Assembly (NCBI GenBank): GCA_900553255.1
Contig: USCI01000025.1
Location: 1 to 29,735 of the forward strand
From: an uncultured Oscillospiraceae bacterium
GTDB taxonomy: Bacteria > Bacillota > Clostridia > Oscillospirales > Acutalibacteraceae
Length of the DNA: 29,735 bases
Direction of reading: 5' to 3'
The notes beneath the pieces were generated by a model that did no database searches, had not been told where the DNA came from, and saw only the letters and a list, made by a program, of their open reading frames with translations. The first letter of the stretch is position 1. Each line of letters starts with the position of its first letter. The translations under genes and the position numbers were made by a program. This document shows positions 14,287-21,518 of this stretch, one piece after another.

Positions 14287-15341
14287 GCAGGGAAAATACA
14301 TTCTTGAATTACCTGGATTTCTCTGTCGGAAAATGCGTCCTCCAAAGTAAAATCATCTTCAATACCTTCTGTCAAATAAATTTCACCATCCTGTGCCATG
14401 AGCAGCATATCAAAACCGCCATGGGTTCTCCAGTATTCGCTGCCCTCCTCCAAACCCATAACAAATATAGCGGTCGAAAGGGCATCCGCCAACACACCGC
14501 TATCCGCAATAATCGTTACAGAAGCCAAGCCGCTGTCGGCAGGCCGACCGGTAGCGGGATCGAGAATATGCCAATAGGTCGTTCCGTCTTCATCTGTAAA
14601 ATTGCGTTCATATCCGCCGGATGTTACAACAGCAGAATCCTCCGCCTCTAGAACGCCGAAGCTCCCTTCGCCAAAGGGATTTTTGATTCCCAGCCGCCAC
14701 CTTGTCCCGTCCGGTTTTCCTCCTACCATTTGGATATTGCCTCCAATATCCAGCAGCGCCGAGGTAATGCCTTGTCCCTTAAGATAATCCGCAAGCCGTT
14801 CCCCTGTATATCCCTTTCCGACCGCACCAAGGTCAAGCTGCATTCCTTCCGGCAGCGTAACCGTATGATTCTCCAGAACTACCTTCTCATAGCCAGTGAG
14901 GGGGAGCAGCTCCTCGATCTCGCTTTCGGACGGAACATGATATTCCTGATTGATAAAGCCCCATGCTTTGACAAGAGGATAAATGGTGGGGTCAAGCGCC
15001 CCGCCGGTCTGACCGGCCATTTCCAGTGCAAACTGAAGCAGTTCCTCTGTTTCCGGGCTGAGAGGCACTGCATCCCCTCGGCTGTGATTTACTGCGTAAA
15101 TCTCGCTGTTTTCATCTGTGGCAGACCACAGGGCCTCCCATTCTATGACACGGTTTTCCGCCTCATCCAATGCGGATTCTGCCTGGTCCCCATAAGCGGT
15201 CAGGTTCATATACGTACCCATGGCAAAGAGTCCGGCAGAATGTCCTCGATTGGATACCTCCTGTGAGGCCTCGCAGCCCGCAAGGCATAAGGAAGCTGCC
15301 ACAAGCAGAGCAGGAAACCGGAAAATTCCTCTATTTTTCAT
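14280..15341 (-). CDS. apbE: FAD:protein FMN transferase (ApbE), lipoprotein
   Basis: Attaches FMN covalently to Thr residues of partner redox proteins outside the membrane. It has 353 aa from the ATG beginning MKNRG, with GGAGG upstream; the longer reading is a shadow of the neighbouring gene. A signal peptide with lipobox LAGC (Cys23) is followed by the ApbE domain: GTYMNLTAYG, DEAENRVIEWEALWS, GGALDPTIYPLVKAWGF, DLGAVGKGYTGERLADYL, DIGGNIQMVGG, DPATGRPAD and the metal-site motif DALSTAIFVMG. The domain looks intact. The stop codon lies exactly where AT-richer sequence gives way to GC-rich flank. It overlaps the DUF4405 gene, so the two were co-translated. Confidence 0.92.
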   Translation of the reverse strand: MKNRGIFRFPALLVAASLCLAGCEASQEVSNRGHSAGLFAMGTYMNLTAYGDQAESALDEAENRVIEWEALWSATDENSEIYAVNHSRGDAVPLSPETEELLQFALEMAGQTGGALDPTIYPLVKAWGFINQEYHVPSESEIEELLPLTGYEKVVLENHTVTLPEGMQLDLGAVGKGYTGERLADYLKGQGITSALLDIGGNIQMVGGKPDGTRWRLGIKNPFGEGSFGVLEAEDSAVVTSGGYERNFTDEDGTTYWHILDPATGRPADSGLASVTIIADSGVLADALSTAIFVMGLEEGSEYWRTHGGFDMLLMAQDGEIYLTEGIEDDFTLEDAFSDREIQVIQECIFPAG

Positions 15342-16033
15342 TTTGGGAAGCCGTCCTCCTTTTTCCAGCCGCCTTTTGCAAGCTTTTCGCTCCGTAATGG
15401 GCCAGGAACACAAACAGGCCCATAATGGCAAGATACTCTGTAAAAAAACAAGAGATACGGGCGTTCAAAATCAAAGAATACAAACGTAGAAGTCAGGAAC
15501 ATATAGGCGAGAAACTGGTTCTTTACAAAGGCATAAAGCCCATAAACAGCAACCGCTGCACCCGCAAGGCGAAGCGCTATTTTCAGAGGTTTGGACGGGA
15601 TCGGTCCGGACGCTTTCCGTATCATGCCGAGGATCCTGTTCCAGTGCAGGCCCAAATGCAAAGACATCAGAACAAATCCCCAGAAGGAACACAAAATGTG
15701 CATAGGGCGCGCCAAGGCGATCCCGCCTGATATGGGCAGAAAGGCGAAAACCTCTCTGGAGAGAATGATGGCGCTCACCATGGTTCCAAGCATGGTGAGC
15801 AGAAGCAGCAGATTCACGGCAGCCTGCACGGCGCGAAAGGGGGGATATTTCCCTTTGAATATATGGCCATACCACTTAAAATTCAAAATATGATGAACGA
15901 TCCAGAGGATAAACACTCCCACCCCCATCCATTCATGGGCGGCCTCTCCTGTAAGCTGCTTCGCCATCAGCAGCAGGAGTAACATCGTCATAACAAAATC
16001 CATGCTGATTTTGATAATCATTTTTGGTTTCAT
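15338..16033 (-). CDS. DUF4405-type membrane protein, frameshifted near its C-terminus
   Basis: An integral membrane protein with four predicted helices in the first 170 residues and several helix-borne His residues (His33, His47/48, His112, His126, His130), as in b-type cytochrome-like DUF4405 proteins. The start is the ATG at 16033, with AAGGAG 7 nt upstream. After the conserved FFDFERPYLLFF the frame becomes non-hydrophobic. One base skipped at the run of seven A (15442-15448; T on the coding strand) would instead read EYLAIMGLFVFLAHYGAKSL, a normal last helix, and end at 15331, overlapping apbE by 11 nt. So this copy carries a one-base insertion, uses frameshifting, or has a sequencing error. 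It pairs with apbE as a flavin or heme redox module. Confidence 0.8.
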   Translation of the reverse strand: MKPKMIIKISMDFVMTMLLLLLMAKQLTGEAAHEWMGVGVFILWIVHHILNFKWYGHIFKGKYPPFRAVQAAVNLLLLLTMLGTMVSAIILSREVFAFLPISGGIALARPMHILCSFWGFVLMSLHLGLHWNRILGMIRKASGPIPSKPLKIALRLAGAAVAVYGLYAFVKNQFLAYMFLTSTFVFFDFERPYLLFFYRVSCHYGPVCVPGPLRSEKLAKGGWKKEDGFPK

Positions 16034-16049
16034 TACGATTCTCCTTTTG

Positions 16050-16076
16050 AAAAAAGACTGCCTCAACAGAAGGCAG
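16050..16076 (-). terminator. Hairpin with T-run upstream of the DUF4405 gene
   Basis: On the minus strand CTGCCT (16071-16076) pairs with AGGCAG (16058-16063), and TCTTTTTT follows. It stands after the flavodoxin remnant and just before the ribosome site of the DUF4405 gene, so it would have ended or attenuated the flavodoxin transcript. Confidence 0.5.
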
Positions 16077-16128
16077 GCTTCGTTAAAATGGTACCCTTGC
16101 TGCCTTAAAGCGCTTTAGTAACGGCAGA

Positions 16129-16311
16129 TTACCGGTTCAGCCCCGCAACCCATTCGGCTACATCCCCCTGCGCGTCAGACACTCTGTTCCGGGAGATGGA
16201 GAGGCCATCCTCGATGACGGCAGCTCCGGGCTGCAGCTGCTGAATCGTCTGAATCGTCCGGGAAAATCCGCTGCCCCCGTGAGCGGTAAAGGGGATGATC
16301 CATAAGGAGGC
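16129..16311 (-). pseudogene. Flavodoxin C-terminal remnant
   Basis: About 58 codons on the minus strand, closed by TAA at 16129-16131, read as the last third of a flavodoxin: WIIPFTAHGGSGFSRTIQTI, then GAAVIEDGLSISRNRV and DVAEWVAGL at the end. The HGGSGF stretch corresponds to the third FMN-contacting region. The N-terminal FMN phosphate-binding part is missing: an in-frame stop lies at 16312-16314, inside the region of the divergent merR ribosome site. A deletion therefore joined the merR start to the middle of the flavodoxin gene. It probably belonged with apbE and DUF4405. Confidence 0.65.
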
Positions 16312-16315
16312 TTAT

Positions 16316-16717
16316 ATGCTGTATACCATGATGGAAGTCTGTCGGGAAACCGATATAACCTATCAGGCTTTAAAGTTTTAATGCAACGAAGGCCTGATCC
16401 CTAACGTCAAGCGGGATAAAAACAACCGCCGGATCTTTGACGAACGAGACCTGAAATGGATCAAAGACCTCGTTTGCCTGAAAAAATGCGGGATGAGCAT
16501 CCAGGAAATGAAAGCGTATCTGGATTTATGCCTTCAGGGGCAGTCTACGATCCCCCAAAGGAAAGAAATGCTGGAGAAAAAGCAAAAAGCGCTGCGCAGC
16601 TCTATTCAGGAACTGGAGGACAGTGTTGCCTATATCGACTGGAAGCAAAATTTTTACGATGAAGTGCTTTCCGGTAAGCGTCCCTATGTCAGCAACCTGA
16701 TCCGCATGGAGGATTGA
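16316..16717 (+). pseudogene. MerR family regulator interrupted by an in-frame stop
   Basis: AAGGAGG lies 5 nt before the ATG at 16316. The frame encodes MLYTMMEVCRETDITYQALKF, then TAA at codon 22 (16379-16381), where the family normally has Tyr, and continues as CNEGLIPNVKRDKNNRRIFDERDLKWI to a normal end at 16717. The full reading (133 codons) matches a MerR regulator: helix-turn-helix, wing (KRDKNNRRIF) and coiled-coil dimer helix. Only one base separates it from an intact gene. Re-initiation at 16493 would give a 74-residue piece without the DNA-binding domain. Confidence 0.8.
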
Positions 16718-16728
16718 ATCGTAAAACA

Positions 16729-16771
16729 AAAAGGTGTCATCCATTTTCAGGATGGCACCTTTTGTTTTTTT
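16729..16771 (+). terminator. Terminator after the merR pseudogene
   Basis: A 14-bp stem with one G-U pair (AAAAGGTGTCATCC with GGATGGCACCTTTT, 16729-16763), a 7-nt loop and then a T-rich run. It starts 11 nt past the merR stop codon. Confidence 0.88.
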
Positions 16772-16787
16772 ACGGAAGCATAAAGAC

Positions 16788-17043
16788 ATGCCGAACTTAG
16801 ACGAGCTGCCCAGTGAAAAAAGTTGCCGACAACTCATCGCGGATTTCCGACCGCAGGTCTGAAAGGACGGTGCAGATAAGATGCCGCTGATGGTCGAGCT
16901 GTACAACGAAAAAGCGGCCAGCAACTCATCGCGAATTGCTGACCGCAGGTCTGAAAGGACGGTGCAGATAAGATGCCGTTGATGGTCGAGCTGTACAACG
17001 AAAAAGCGGCCAGCAACTCATCACGAATTGCGGACCGCAGGTC
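16788..17043. repeat. 92-bp tandem direct repeat, almost three copies
   Basis: Copies begin at ATGCCG at 16788, 16881 and 16973. The second and third are nearly identical; the first is diverged over its first third and one base longer. The third copy stops after about 71 bp, at 17043, exactly where the tRNA-like sequence begins. Each full copy contains GACCGCAGGTCTGAAAGGACGGTGCAGATAA-type sequence just before the next ATG. Short frames starting at each ATG end within a copy, so I do not call genes. There are no CRISPR features, since the copies have no spacers. Confidence 0.85.
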
Positions 17044-17075
17044 TGGACGTTAACGGACTCGAACCGCTTGACCCT
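17044..17075 (-). repeat. Duplicated 3' end of tRNA-Val (attachment-site-like)
   Basis: Positions 17044-17068 are identical over 25 bp to 17198-17222, which is the T-arm and 3' acceptor strand of the tRNA-Val gene. Similarity continues a few bases further with one inserted base. The copy is a direct repeat of the tRNA 3' end on the side where an integrated element would lie, and it abuts the truncated 92-bp repeat. This is the footprint expected from site-specific integration at a tRNA gene, now reduced to about 150 bp between the two copies. No integrase gene is present in the window. Confidence 0.65.
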
Positions 17076-17156
17076 GGCGGTTTGCTTACGCAACCCGCTT
17101 ATGAAATGCTTGACAGCATTTCGGAAGAGCAACGCCATGGGTCCTTTGCTATACAT

Positions 17157-17193
17157 AAAAAATCGCGCCCGCCCTAAAGGGCGTAACGCGATT
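17157..17193 (-). terminator. Terminator of tRNA-Val
   Basis: On the minus strand AATCGCG (17187-17193) pairs with CGCGATT (17161-17167), with an inner GCCC/GGGC stem, followed by a T-run. It begins 2 nt after the encoded CCA end of the tRNA. Confidence 0.8.
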
Positions 17194-17194
17194 T

Positions 17195-17270
17195 TGGTGG
17201 ACGTTAACGGACTCGAACCGCTGACCCTTCGCACGTCAAGCGAATGCTCTACCAGCTGAGCTAAACGTCC
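17195..17270 (-). tRNA. tRNA-Val (anticodon GAC), CCA encoded
   Basis: A 76-nt cloverleaf on the minus strand. The acceptor GGACGTT pairs with AACGTCC followed by ACCA; the D-arm contains GCTCAGCTGGTAGAGC; the anticodon stem TTCGC/GCGAA encloses the loop TTGACGT with anticodon GAC (Val). The T-arm contains GGTTCGAGTCC. The 3' CCA is encoded. A perfect promoter precedes it and a terminator follows at once, so it is transcribed alone. Confidence 0.96.
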
Positions 17271-17313
17271 TTTTTTCCTGCCGCTCCGGATGATTTCCAG
17301 CGGCGCGGTCATT

Positions 17314-17342
17314 ATTATAGTAAACCCGGCGGCATTTGTCAA
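17314..17342 (-). promoter_or_regulatory. tRNA-Val promoter, perfect consensus
   Basis: Minus-strand TTGACA (17337-17342), 17-bp spacer and TATAAT (17314-17319), about 40 nt before the mature tRNA 5' end. Both hexamers and the spacing are ideal, as expected for a stable-RNA gene. Confidence 0.9.
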
Positions 17343-17426
17343 GGGGTTATCCCCAAAAAGTAAGAAAATAACCGAAGCCGCTGCCCGGACACAACCAGCC
17401 GGTGCGTTCATCGGCAACTTCGCGGC

Positions 17427-18284
17427 TCAGAATGCCGACAGGATTTCCATCGTACGGCTGTCGATGACTACGCTGTGGTTAAACAGCTCCCCTTCACCAA
17501 ACATCCATGCCGCCTGACCCGACCGGCTATCTTTCCCGCACCAGTATACCCGGCGGCACACCACCTTCGCGCCCGGCGTTCGCCCTTGTCCGGCAATATA
17601 GTCCAGATAAGCCCTCTGCGCTTCCAGCCGGTCTTCCCTGGGTTCTAGAATGGCACTGTCGGCAAATACCGGCCAGCGGCAGGTCATTTCCGCCACGCCG
17701 TTCTGCGCGACAACCAGCTGTGCGCCATAATCCTCCGTCAGCACCGGCACGCCTTTATACACCGGAATAAAGCGGACGACACAGTCCTCCTCCTTCACCT
17801 GCACACGGGAAAGCGTACGGGTATATCCCCTTTCCGGCAGAAGACCTCCCACGCGCAGAAAAGCCTCCGCCATCTCCACCGCCTGCCCGGTATCCGCAGG
17901 CCTGTTCTGCACATCGACCGCCGTATCCGTGTACTGAATCCAGCCTTCGCCATCAATGGCAACTGTGCGCGTCTGCGTCGTTTCATACGCCGCGCAAACA
18001 GCCGCATGCTCCTGCGCGGTCGATTCCGGCGGCAGGCAGTCGATATTCCCCGTTGTCGCCGCAGCCGATTCCAGCACAAATTCCGGCACAGCCTCCTGTG
18101 ACGAAGCTTCCCCACCGTTTCCGCCCAGCCGATGCTGCACATTGTATTCCAGAATTTCGGGATCCACTGACAGCTTCTGCCAGGCAACCAGAGCCAAAAC
18201 CGCCGCCCATACCACAGCAGCCGCCACATACAGGCCTTTGATCCAGGCAGGCGTCTGCGACCATACTTTTTTCCGAACCGGCAC
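17427..18284 (-). CDS. Single-pass membrane protein, YycI-like layout
   Basis: 285 aa. A short basic cytoplasmic tail, one transmembrane helix (residues about 16-36), then an extracytoplasmic domain of some 240 residues. The C-terminal half contains VVRFIPVYKGVPVLTEDYGAQLVV and AYLDYIAGQG, which recall the YycI/YycH-type regulators of the WalK sensor kinase. No walRK genes are in the window, so this is only a structural resemblance. The start is a GTG with GAGGAG 4 nt before it, a short spacing; an in-frame stop just upstream leaves no earlier choice. A strong terminator separates it from the gene upstream. Confidence 0.7.
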   Translation of the reverse strand: MPVRKKVWSQTPAWIKGLYVAAAVVWAAVLALVAWQKLSVDPEILEYNVQHRLGGNGGEASSQEAVPEFVLESAAATTGNIDCLPPESTAQEHAAVCAAYETTQTRTVAIDGEGWIQYTDTAVDVQNRPADTGQAVEMAEAFLRVGGLLPERGYTRTLSRVQVKEEDCVVRFIPVYKGVPVLTEDYGAQLVVAQNGVAEMTCRWPVFADSAILEPREDRLEAQRAYLDYIAGQGRTPGAKVVCRRVYWCGKDSRSGQAAWMFGEGELFNHSVVIDSRTMEILSAF

Positions 18285-18350
18285 GGCACTCCTCTTTTCT
18301 CATCGCTCCGCAGACAGCTTCTGCCCGCTTCTTCTTTTCGGCCCGATTCC

Positions 18351-18381
18351 AAAAGAGCGCCCCGCCGGGGCGCTCTTTTTT
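18351..18381 (-). terminator. Bidirectional terminator
   Basis: A 13-bp perfect stem AAAAGAGCGCCCC/GGGGCGCTCTTTT (18351-18379) with a 3-nt loop and A/T runs on both sides. It ends the gene at 18380-19297, whose stop codon overlaps its upstream flank. Confidence 0.88.
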
Positions 18382-19297
18382 ACTCTTCCTGCTCCACCGA
18401 TACCAGGCGGTAGCCATCCTCGGTTTTTTCCACCGTGAAAAGGGCAAAGTGGTCTGCCATATCCGCCGTCAGCGGAAGCGGATCCCCCTTATCGTCGATC
18501 CCAATGCTGATCGCCTCCACATAACCGACCCGCACCGTTATGGTATCGCCCTTACGCCGGATGGTATCCAGAAACGTCTCATACTGGGAGGACTGGAAAT
18601 ACGCCGGGACATGATAGCAGGCCGCATCCGGGTCATACAGATACGCTGCATAGGCGTTCTCCTCGTTATCGCCGATGGTATGATGCTGCGGGATCGCATC
18701 CGCACCGAAAAGCGCGGCATAGGACGCATCCACCTCCGACACCGGCACCATCATCCGGCCGAGATCGTCCACCGGATACGGGCTGGTATAGCTCTCGCCC
18801 GCAATCTGCGCCTGCTGCTGCCGCACCACTTCCCGCCGGGTGATCGGCCAAATGGCCGAAAGCAGCAGGTCATCGCTGAGCAGCGAATTGCTGCCGGCCT
18901 CCGACACGCTGGAAAAGGACGGCAGATCATACACCAAAACCGGCTCGAGAAAATCCTCCATTTCGGCGCGCAGTTCCTCCGCCGCCGTCTCCTGGCGCCC
19001 CTGCACCATATTCACCACGCCGACTATCAGCGCCACCACACCGGTCAGGGCAAGCAGCAGTACGATCAGCCCCACCGGCGCCGCCAGCTTGTTCCGGCCC
19101 CGGCGCGCACCGCCGGCGGTATACCGCGCAGACGGGACATATGTATTCTCCCCGTCTCGCTCCGGTTCCGGCTGCGTCACTTCGGCCAGCTCCTCCTGCA
19201 CAGCCGCATCCGGCGCTTGCTCCTCAGGCGTCACATCCGGCCCGGATGCCGGTTCCTCCGGCGTGAGCGGCTGCTCGACCTTTTTCCATTCGCTCAT
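18380..19297 (-). CDS. Single-pass membrane protein with acidic cytoplasmic tail, unknown function
   Basis: 305 aa. Residues 1-70 are Pro/Glu-rich and acidic, then short and basic (GGARRGRNK). One transmembrane helix follows at about 74-98, then an extracytoplasmic domain with no family I recognise (QETAAEELRAEMEDFLEPVLVYDLPSF, then VPAYFQSSQYETFL). The last third (KGDTITVRVGYVEAISIGIDDKGDPLPL) looks like a small beta-rich domain. The start is the ATG of MSEWKK, with AAGGA 8 nt upstream; a 14-codon upstream extension is less likely. It lies 59 nt after proA on the same strand and may be read through from proBA. Confidence 0.75.
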   Translation of the reverse strand: MSEWKKVEQPLTPEEPASGPDVTPEEQAPDAAVQEELAEVTQPEPERDGENTYVPSARYTAGGARRGRNKLAAPVGLIVLLLALTGVVALIVGVVNMVQGRQETAAEELRAEMEDFLEPVLVYDLPSFSSVSEAGSNSLLSDDLLLSAIWPITRREVVRQQQAQIAGESYTSPYPVDDLGRMMVPVSEVDASYAALFGADAIPQHHTIGDNEENAYAAYLYDPDAACYHVPAYFQSSQYETFLDTIRRKGDTITVRVGYVEAISIGIDDKGDPLPLTADMADHFALFTVEKTEDGYRLVSVEQEE

Positions 19298-19356
19298 GGG
19301 TATGATCCTTCCTTTCCTGCCGCCGCGCGGCGTGCTCACCGGTTGAAACGGCCTGT

Positions 19357-20607
19357 TCAGCGGATCTGCCCGCTGCCGGTAATCACATACTTACAGGTGG
19401 TCAGCTCCCGCACCCCCATCGGGCCGCGCGCATGCAGCTTCTGGGTGGAAATGCCGATCTCCGCCCCCATACCGAACTCCCCGCCGTCGGTGAAGCGGGT
19501 GGAGGCATTGACGTACACCGCAGCCGCATCCACCCCGGCGGTAAAACGCGCCGCGGCCGATTGGCTGTCGGTGACGATGCATTCGCTGTGGCCGGTGCCG
19601 TAGCGCGCGATATGGGCCATCGCTTCTTCAAGCGAATCCACCACCCGCACCGCCAGGATATAATCGAGATATTCGGTTTCCCAGTCTGCCTCTTCCGCCG
19701 GCTCCACCGCACGGCCCGCGAGGATCGCCGCCGCCCGCTCACAGCAGCGCAGGCGCACCTTCTTTTCCGCGAGCGCGTCCGCGATGACCGGCAGCGCTTC
19801 CTGCGCAATGTCCTTATGGATCAGCAGGGTTTCCGCGGCATTGCATACCGAGGGGCGGGACGCCTTGGCGTTGACCGTGATCGCCGCCGCCATCGCGATA
19901 TCCGCCGACCGGTCGACATACACATGACAGTTGCCCACGCCGGTCTGGATGACCGGGACGGTGGACTGCTGCACCACCGCGTTGATCAGACCCGCACCGC
20001 CGCGCGGGATCAGCACGTCGATATAGGCGTTGAGCCGCATCATTTCCGCCGCGGTCTCACGGGAGGTGTCCTCGAGCAGCTGCACCGCATCCTCCGGCAG
20101 CCCCGCCTCCGGCAGCGCCTGACGCAGGGCGGCGGCCAGCGCGAGGTTGGAACGGATCGCTTCCTTGCCGCCGCGCAGAATAACGGCGTTGCCCGCCTTC
20201 AGGCACAGCGCCGCCGCATCCGACGTGACGTTCGGGCGCGCCTCATAGATGATACCCACCACGCCGAGCGGCACCCGCGTTTTCAGAATCTGCAGCCCAT
20301 TCGGACGACGGCTGCCTTCCATCACCTCGCCCACCGGGTCGGTCAGGGTGATAATCTCCCGAACCCCGGCCGCCATCCCGGCGATCCGCTCGGCGGTCAG
20401 CCGCAGGCGGTCCTGCAGCGATACACTCATACCGGCGGCAACCGCAGCCTCCAGATCTGCGGCGTTGGCCGCGAGAATCTCCGCCGTATGCGCTTCGAGC
20501 GATGCGGCCATCGCCTCGAGCGCCCGGTTCTTGCACGCCGTGCCGGCAACCGCCATCTGCCTCGCCGCCGCTTTCGCGCGCCGGCCGATGTTTTCCAGTG
20601 TTTCCAT
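19357..20607 (-). CDS. proA: Glutamate-5-semialdehyde dehydrogenase (gamma-glutamyl phosphate reductase)
   Basis: Second step of proline synthesis: NADPH-dependent reduction of gamma-glutamyl phosphate. It has 416 aa, the normal length, from the ATG of METLENIG with AAAGGG upstream. Motifs: PLGVVGIIYEARPNVTSDAAALCLKAGNA, ILRGGKEA, DVLIPRGGAGLI, the catalytic Cys in RPSVCNAAETLL, and STRFTDGGEFGMGAEIGISTQKLHARGPMG at the C-terminus. It starts one base after the proB stop codon, a tightly coupled proBA pair. Confidence 0.96.
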   Translation of the reverse strand: METLENIGRRAKAAARQMAVAGTACKNRALEAMAASLEAHTAEILAANAADLEAAVAAGMSVSLQDRLRLTAERIAGMAAGVREIITLTDPVGEVMEGSRRPNGLQILKTRVPLGVVGIIYEARPNVTSDAAALCLKAGNAVILRGGKEAIRSNLALAAALRQALPEAGLPEDAVQLLEDTSRETAAEMMRLNAYIDVLIPRGGAGLINAVVQQSTVPVIQTGVGNCHVYVDRSADIAMAAAITVNAKASRPSVCNAAETLLIHKDIAQEALPVIADALAEKKVRLRCCERAAAILAGRAVEPAEEADWETEYLDYILAVRVVDSLEEAMAHIARYGTGHSECIVTDSQSAAARFTAGVDAAAVYVNASTRFTDGGEFGMGAEIGISTQKLHARGPMGVRELTTCKYVITGSGQIR

Positions 20608-20608
20608 C

Positions 20609-21412
20609 TCAATCCGCCCTTTCCGCATCCGCGTCGATCCGGGTGCCGACCGGCTCCCCCTCGAGCAGCGCATAAATTCTCTCCGGTTTATCCCCCTGCA
20701 TGATCACCAGCGGGATATGCGCCTGCAAAGTCAGCTGTGCGGCCTGCAGCTTGGTGCGCATGCCGCCGGTGCCCCGCTTGGAGCCGGCGCCGCCCGCAAG
20801 CGCAAGCACGTCGTCGTCCACCGCGGTCAGAAGCTTTATCCGCTTCGCCTGCGGGTTCTTATGCGGGTCTGCATCATACAGCCCGTCGATATCGGTCAGC
20901 AGGATCAGCAGGTCCGCATGCACCAGCGTGGCCACGATCGCCGACAGCGTATCGTTGTCCCCGTAGTTCGCGCCGACCAGCTCATCGATGGCCACCGTGT
21001 CGTTCTCATTGACCACCGGGATGACCCCCATCTCCAGCAGCGTATCGATGGTGTTGACCACGTTCTGCTTGGAGTGCTCGTTCTCCACCACCCGGCGGGT
21101 CAGCAGCACCTGCGCCACCGTATGGTTATACTCCCCGAACAGCTTATCGTACATGAACATCAGCTCGCACTGGCCGACCGCTGCCGCCGCCTGCTTGCCG
21201 CGGGTCTCCTTCGGCTTCTCCCGCAGCCCCAGCTTGCCCACGCCGACGCCGATGGCGCCGGAGGTGACCAGCACGATCTGATGCCCCGCGTTCTGCAGGT
21301 CGCTGAGCACCTTGCACAGCGCCTCGATCCGGCGCAGGTTCATTTTCCCGTTTTCATATGTAAGGGTCGAGGTACCCACCTTGACCACAATCCGCTTTTT
21401 ATCGTCCGTCAT
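20609..21412 (-). CDS. proB: Glutamate 5-kinase, short form without PUA domain
   Basis: First step of proline synthesis: ATP-dependent phosphorylation of glutamate. It has 267 aa from the ATG of MTDDKKR, with GGGAG 8 nt upstream. Amino acid kinase motifs: KVGTSTLTYENGK, VTSGAIGVGVGKLGL, NENDTVAIDELVGANYGDNDTLSA, LTDIDGLYDADP and the Gly-rich GGAGSKRGTGGMRTKLQAA. The roughly 100-residue C-terminal PUA domain of the E. coli enzyme is absent; the protein ends soon after EGEPVGTRI. Short ProB proteins of this kind are known, so I regard it as a natural form. Proline feedback sensitivity may differ from the long form. Confidence 0.95.
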   Translation of the reverse strand: MTDDKKRIVVKVGTSTLTYENGKMNLRRIEALCKVLSDLQNAGHQIVLVTSGAIGVGVGKLGLREKPKETRGKQAAAAVGQCELMFMYDKLFGEYNHTVAQVLLTRRVVENEHSKQNVVNTIDTLLEMGVIPVVNENDTVAIDELVGANYGDNDTLSAIVATLVHADLLILLTDIDGLYDADPHKNPQAKRIKLLTAVDDDVLALAGGAGSKRGTGGMRTKLQAAQLTLQAHIPLVIMQGDKPERIYALLEGEPVGTRIDADAERAD

Positions 21413-21470
21413 GCCGTTTACTCCCCGTTTATCCCTCCGGCGGCCCCCCGGCCGTCCGGGCATTTTCCCC

Positions 21471-21479
21471 AGTATAGCA
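21471..21479 (-). promoter_or_regulatory. proB: proB promoter, extended -10
   Basis: Minus-strand TGCTATACT (21471-21479) is a good extended -10 about 60 nt before the proB start. The matching -35 position is GC-rich and poor, which is usual when a TGn extension is present. A 55-codon open frame (21429-21596, minus) spans this promoter but lacks a well-placed ribosome site, so I do not call it as a gene. Confidence 0.5.
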
Positions 21480-21518
21480 TATTCCTACGCAGTCCGCCAC
21501 CTTTTTCCGCAGACCAAA

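Noticed and set aside
16788..17043. CRISPR array
   Set aside because: The repeats are 92 bp, contiguous and without spacers, and no cas genes are present.
20609..21412. ProB truncated by mutation
   Set aside because: The kinase domain is complete and the end is clean; PUA-less ProB of about 260-270 residues is a known natural form.
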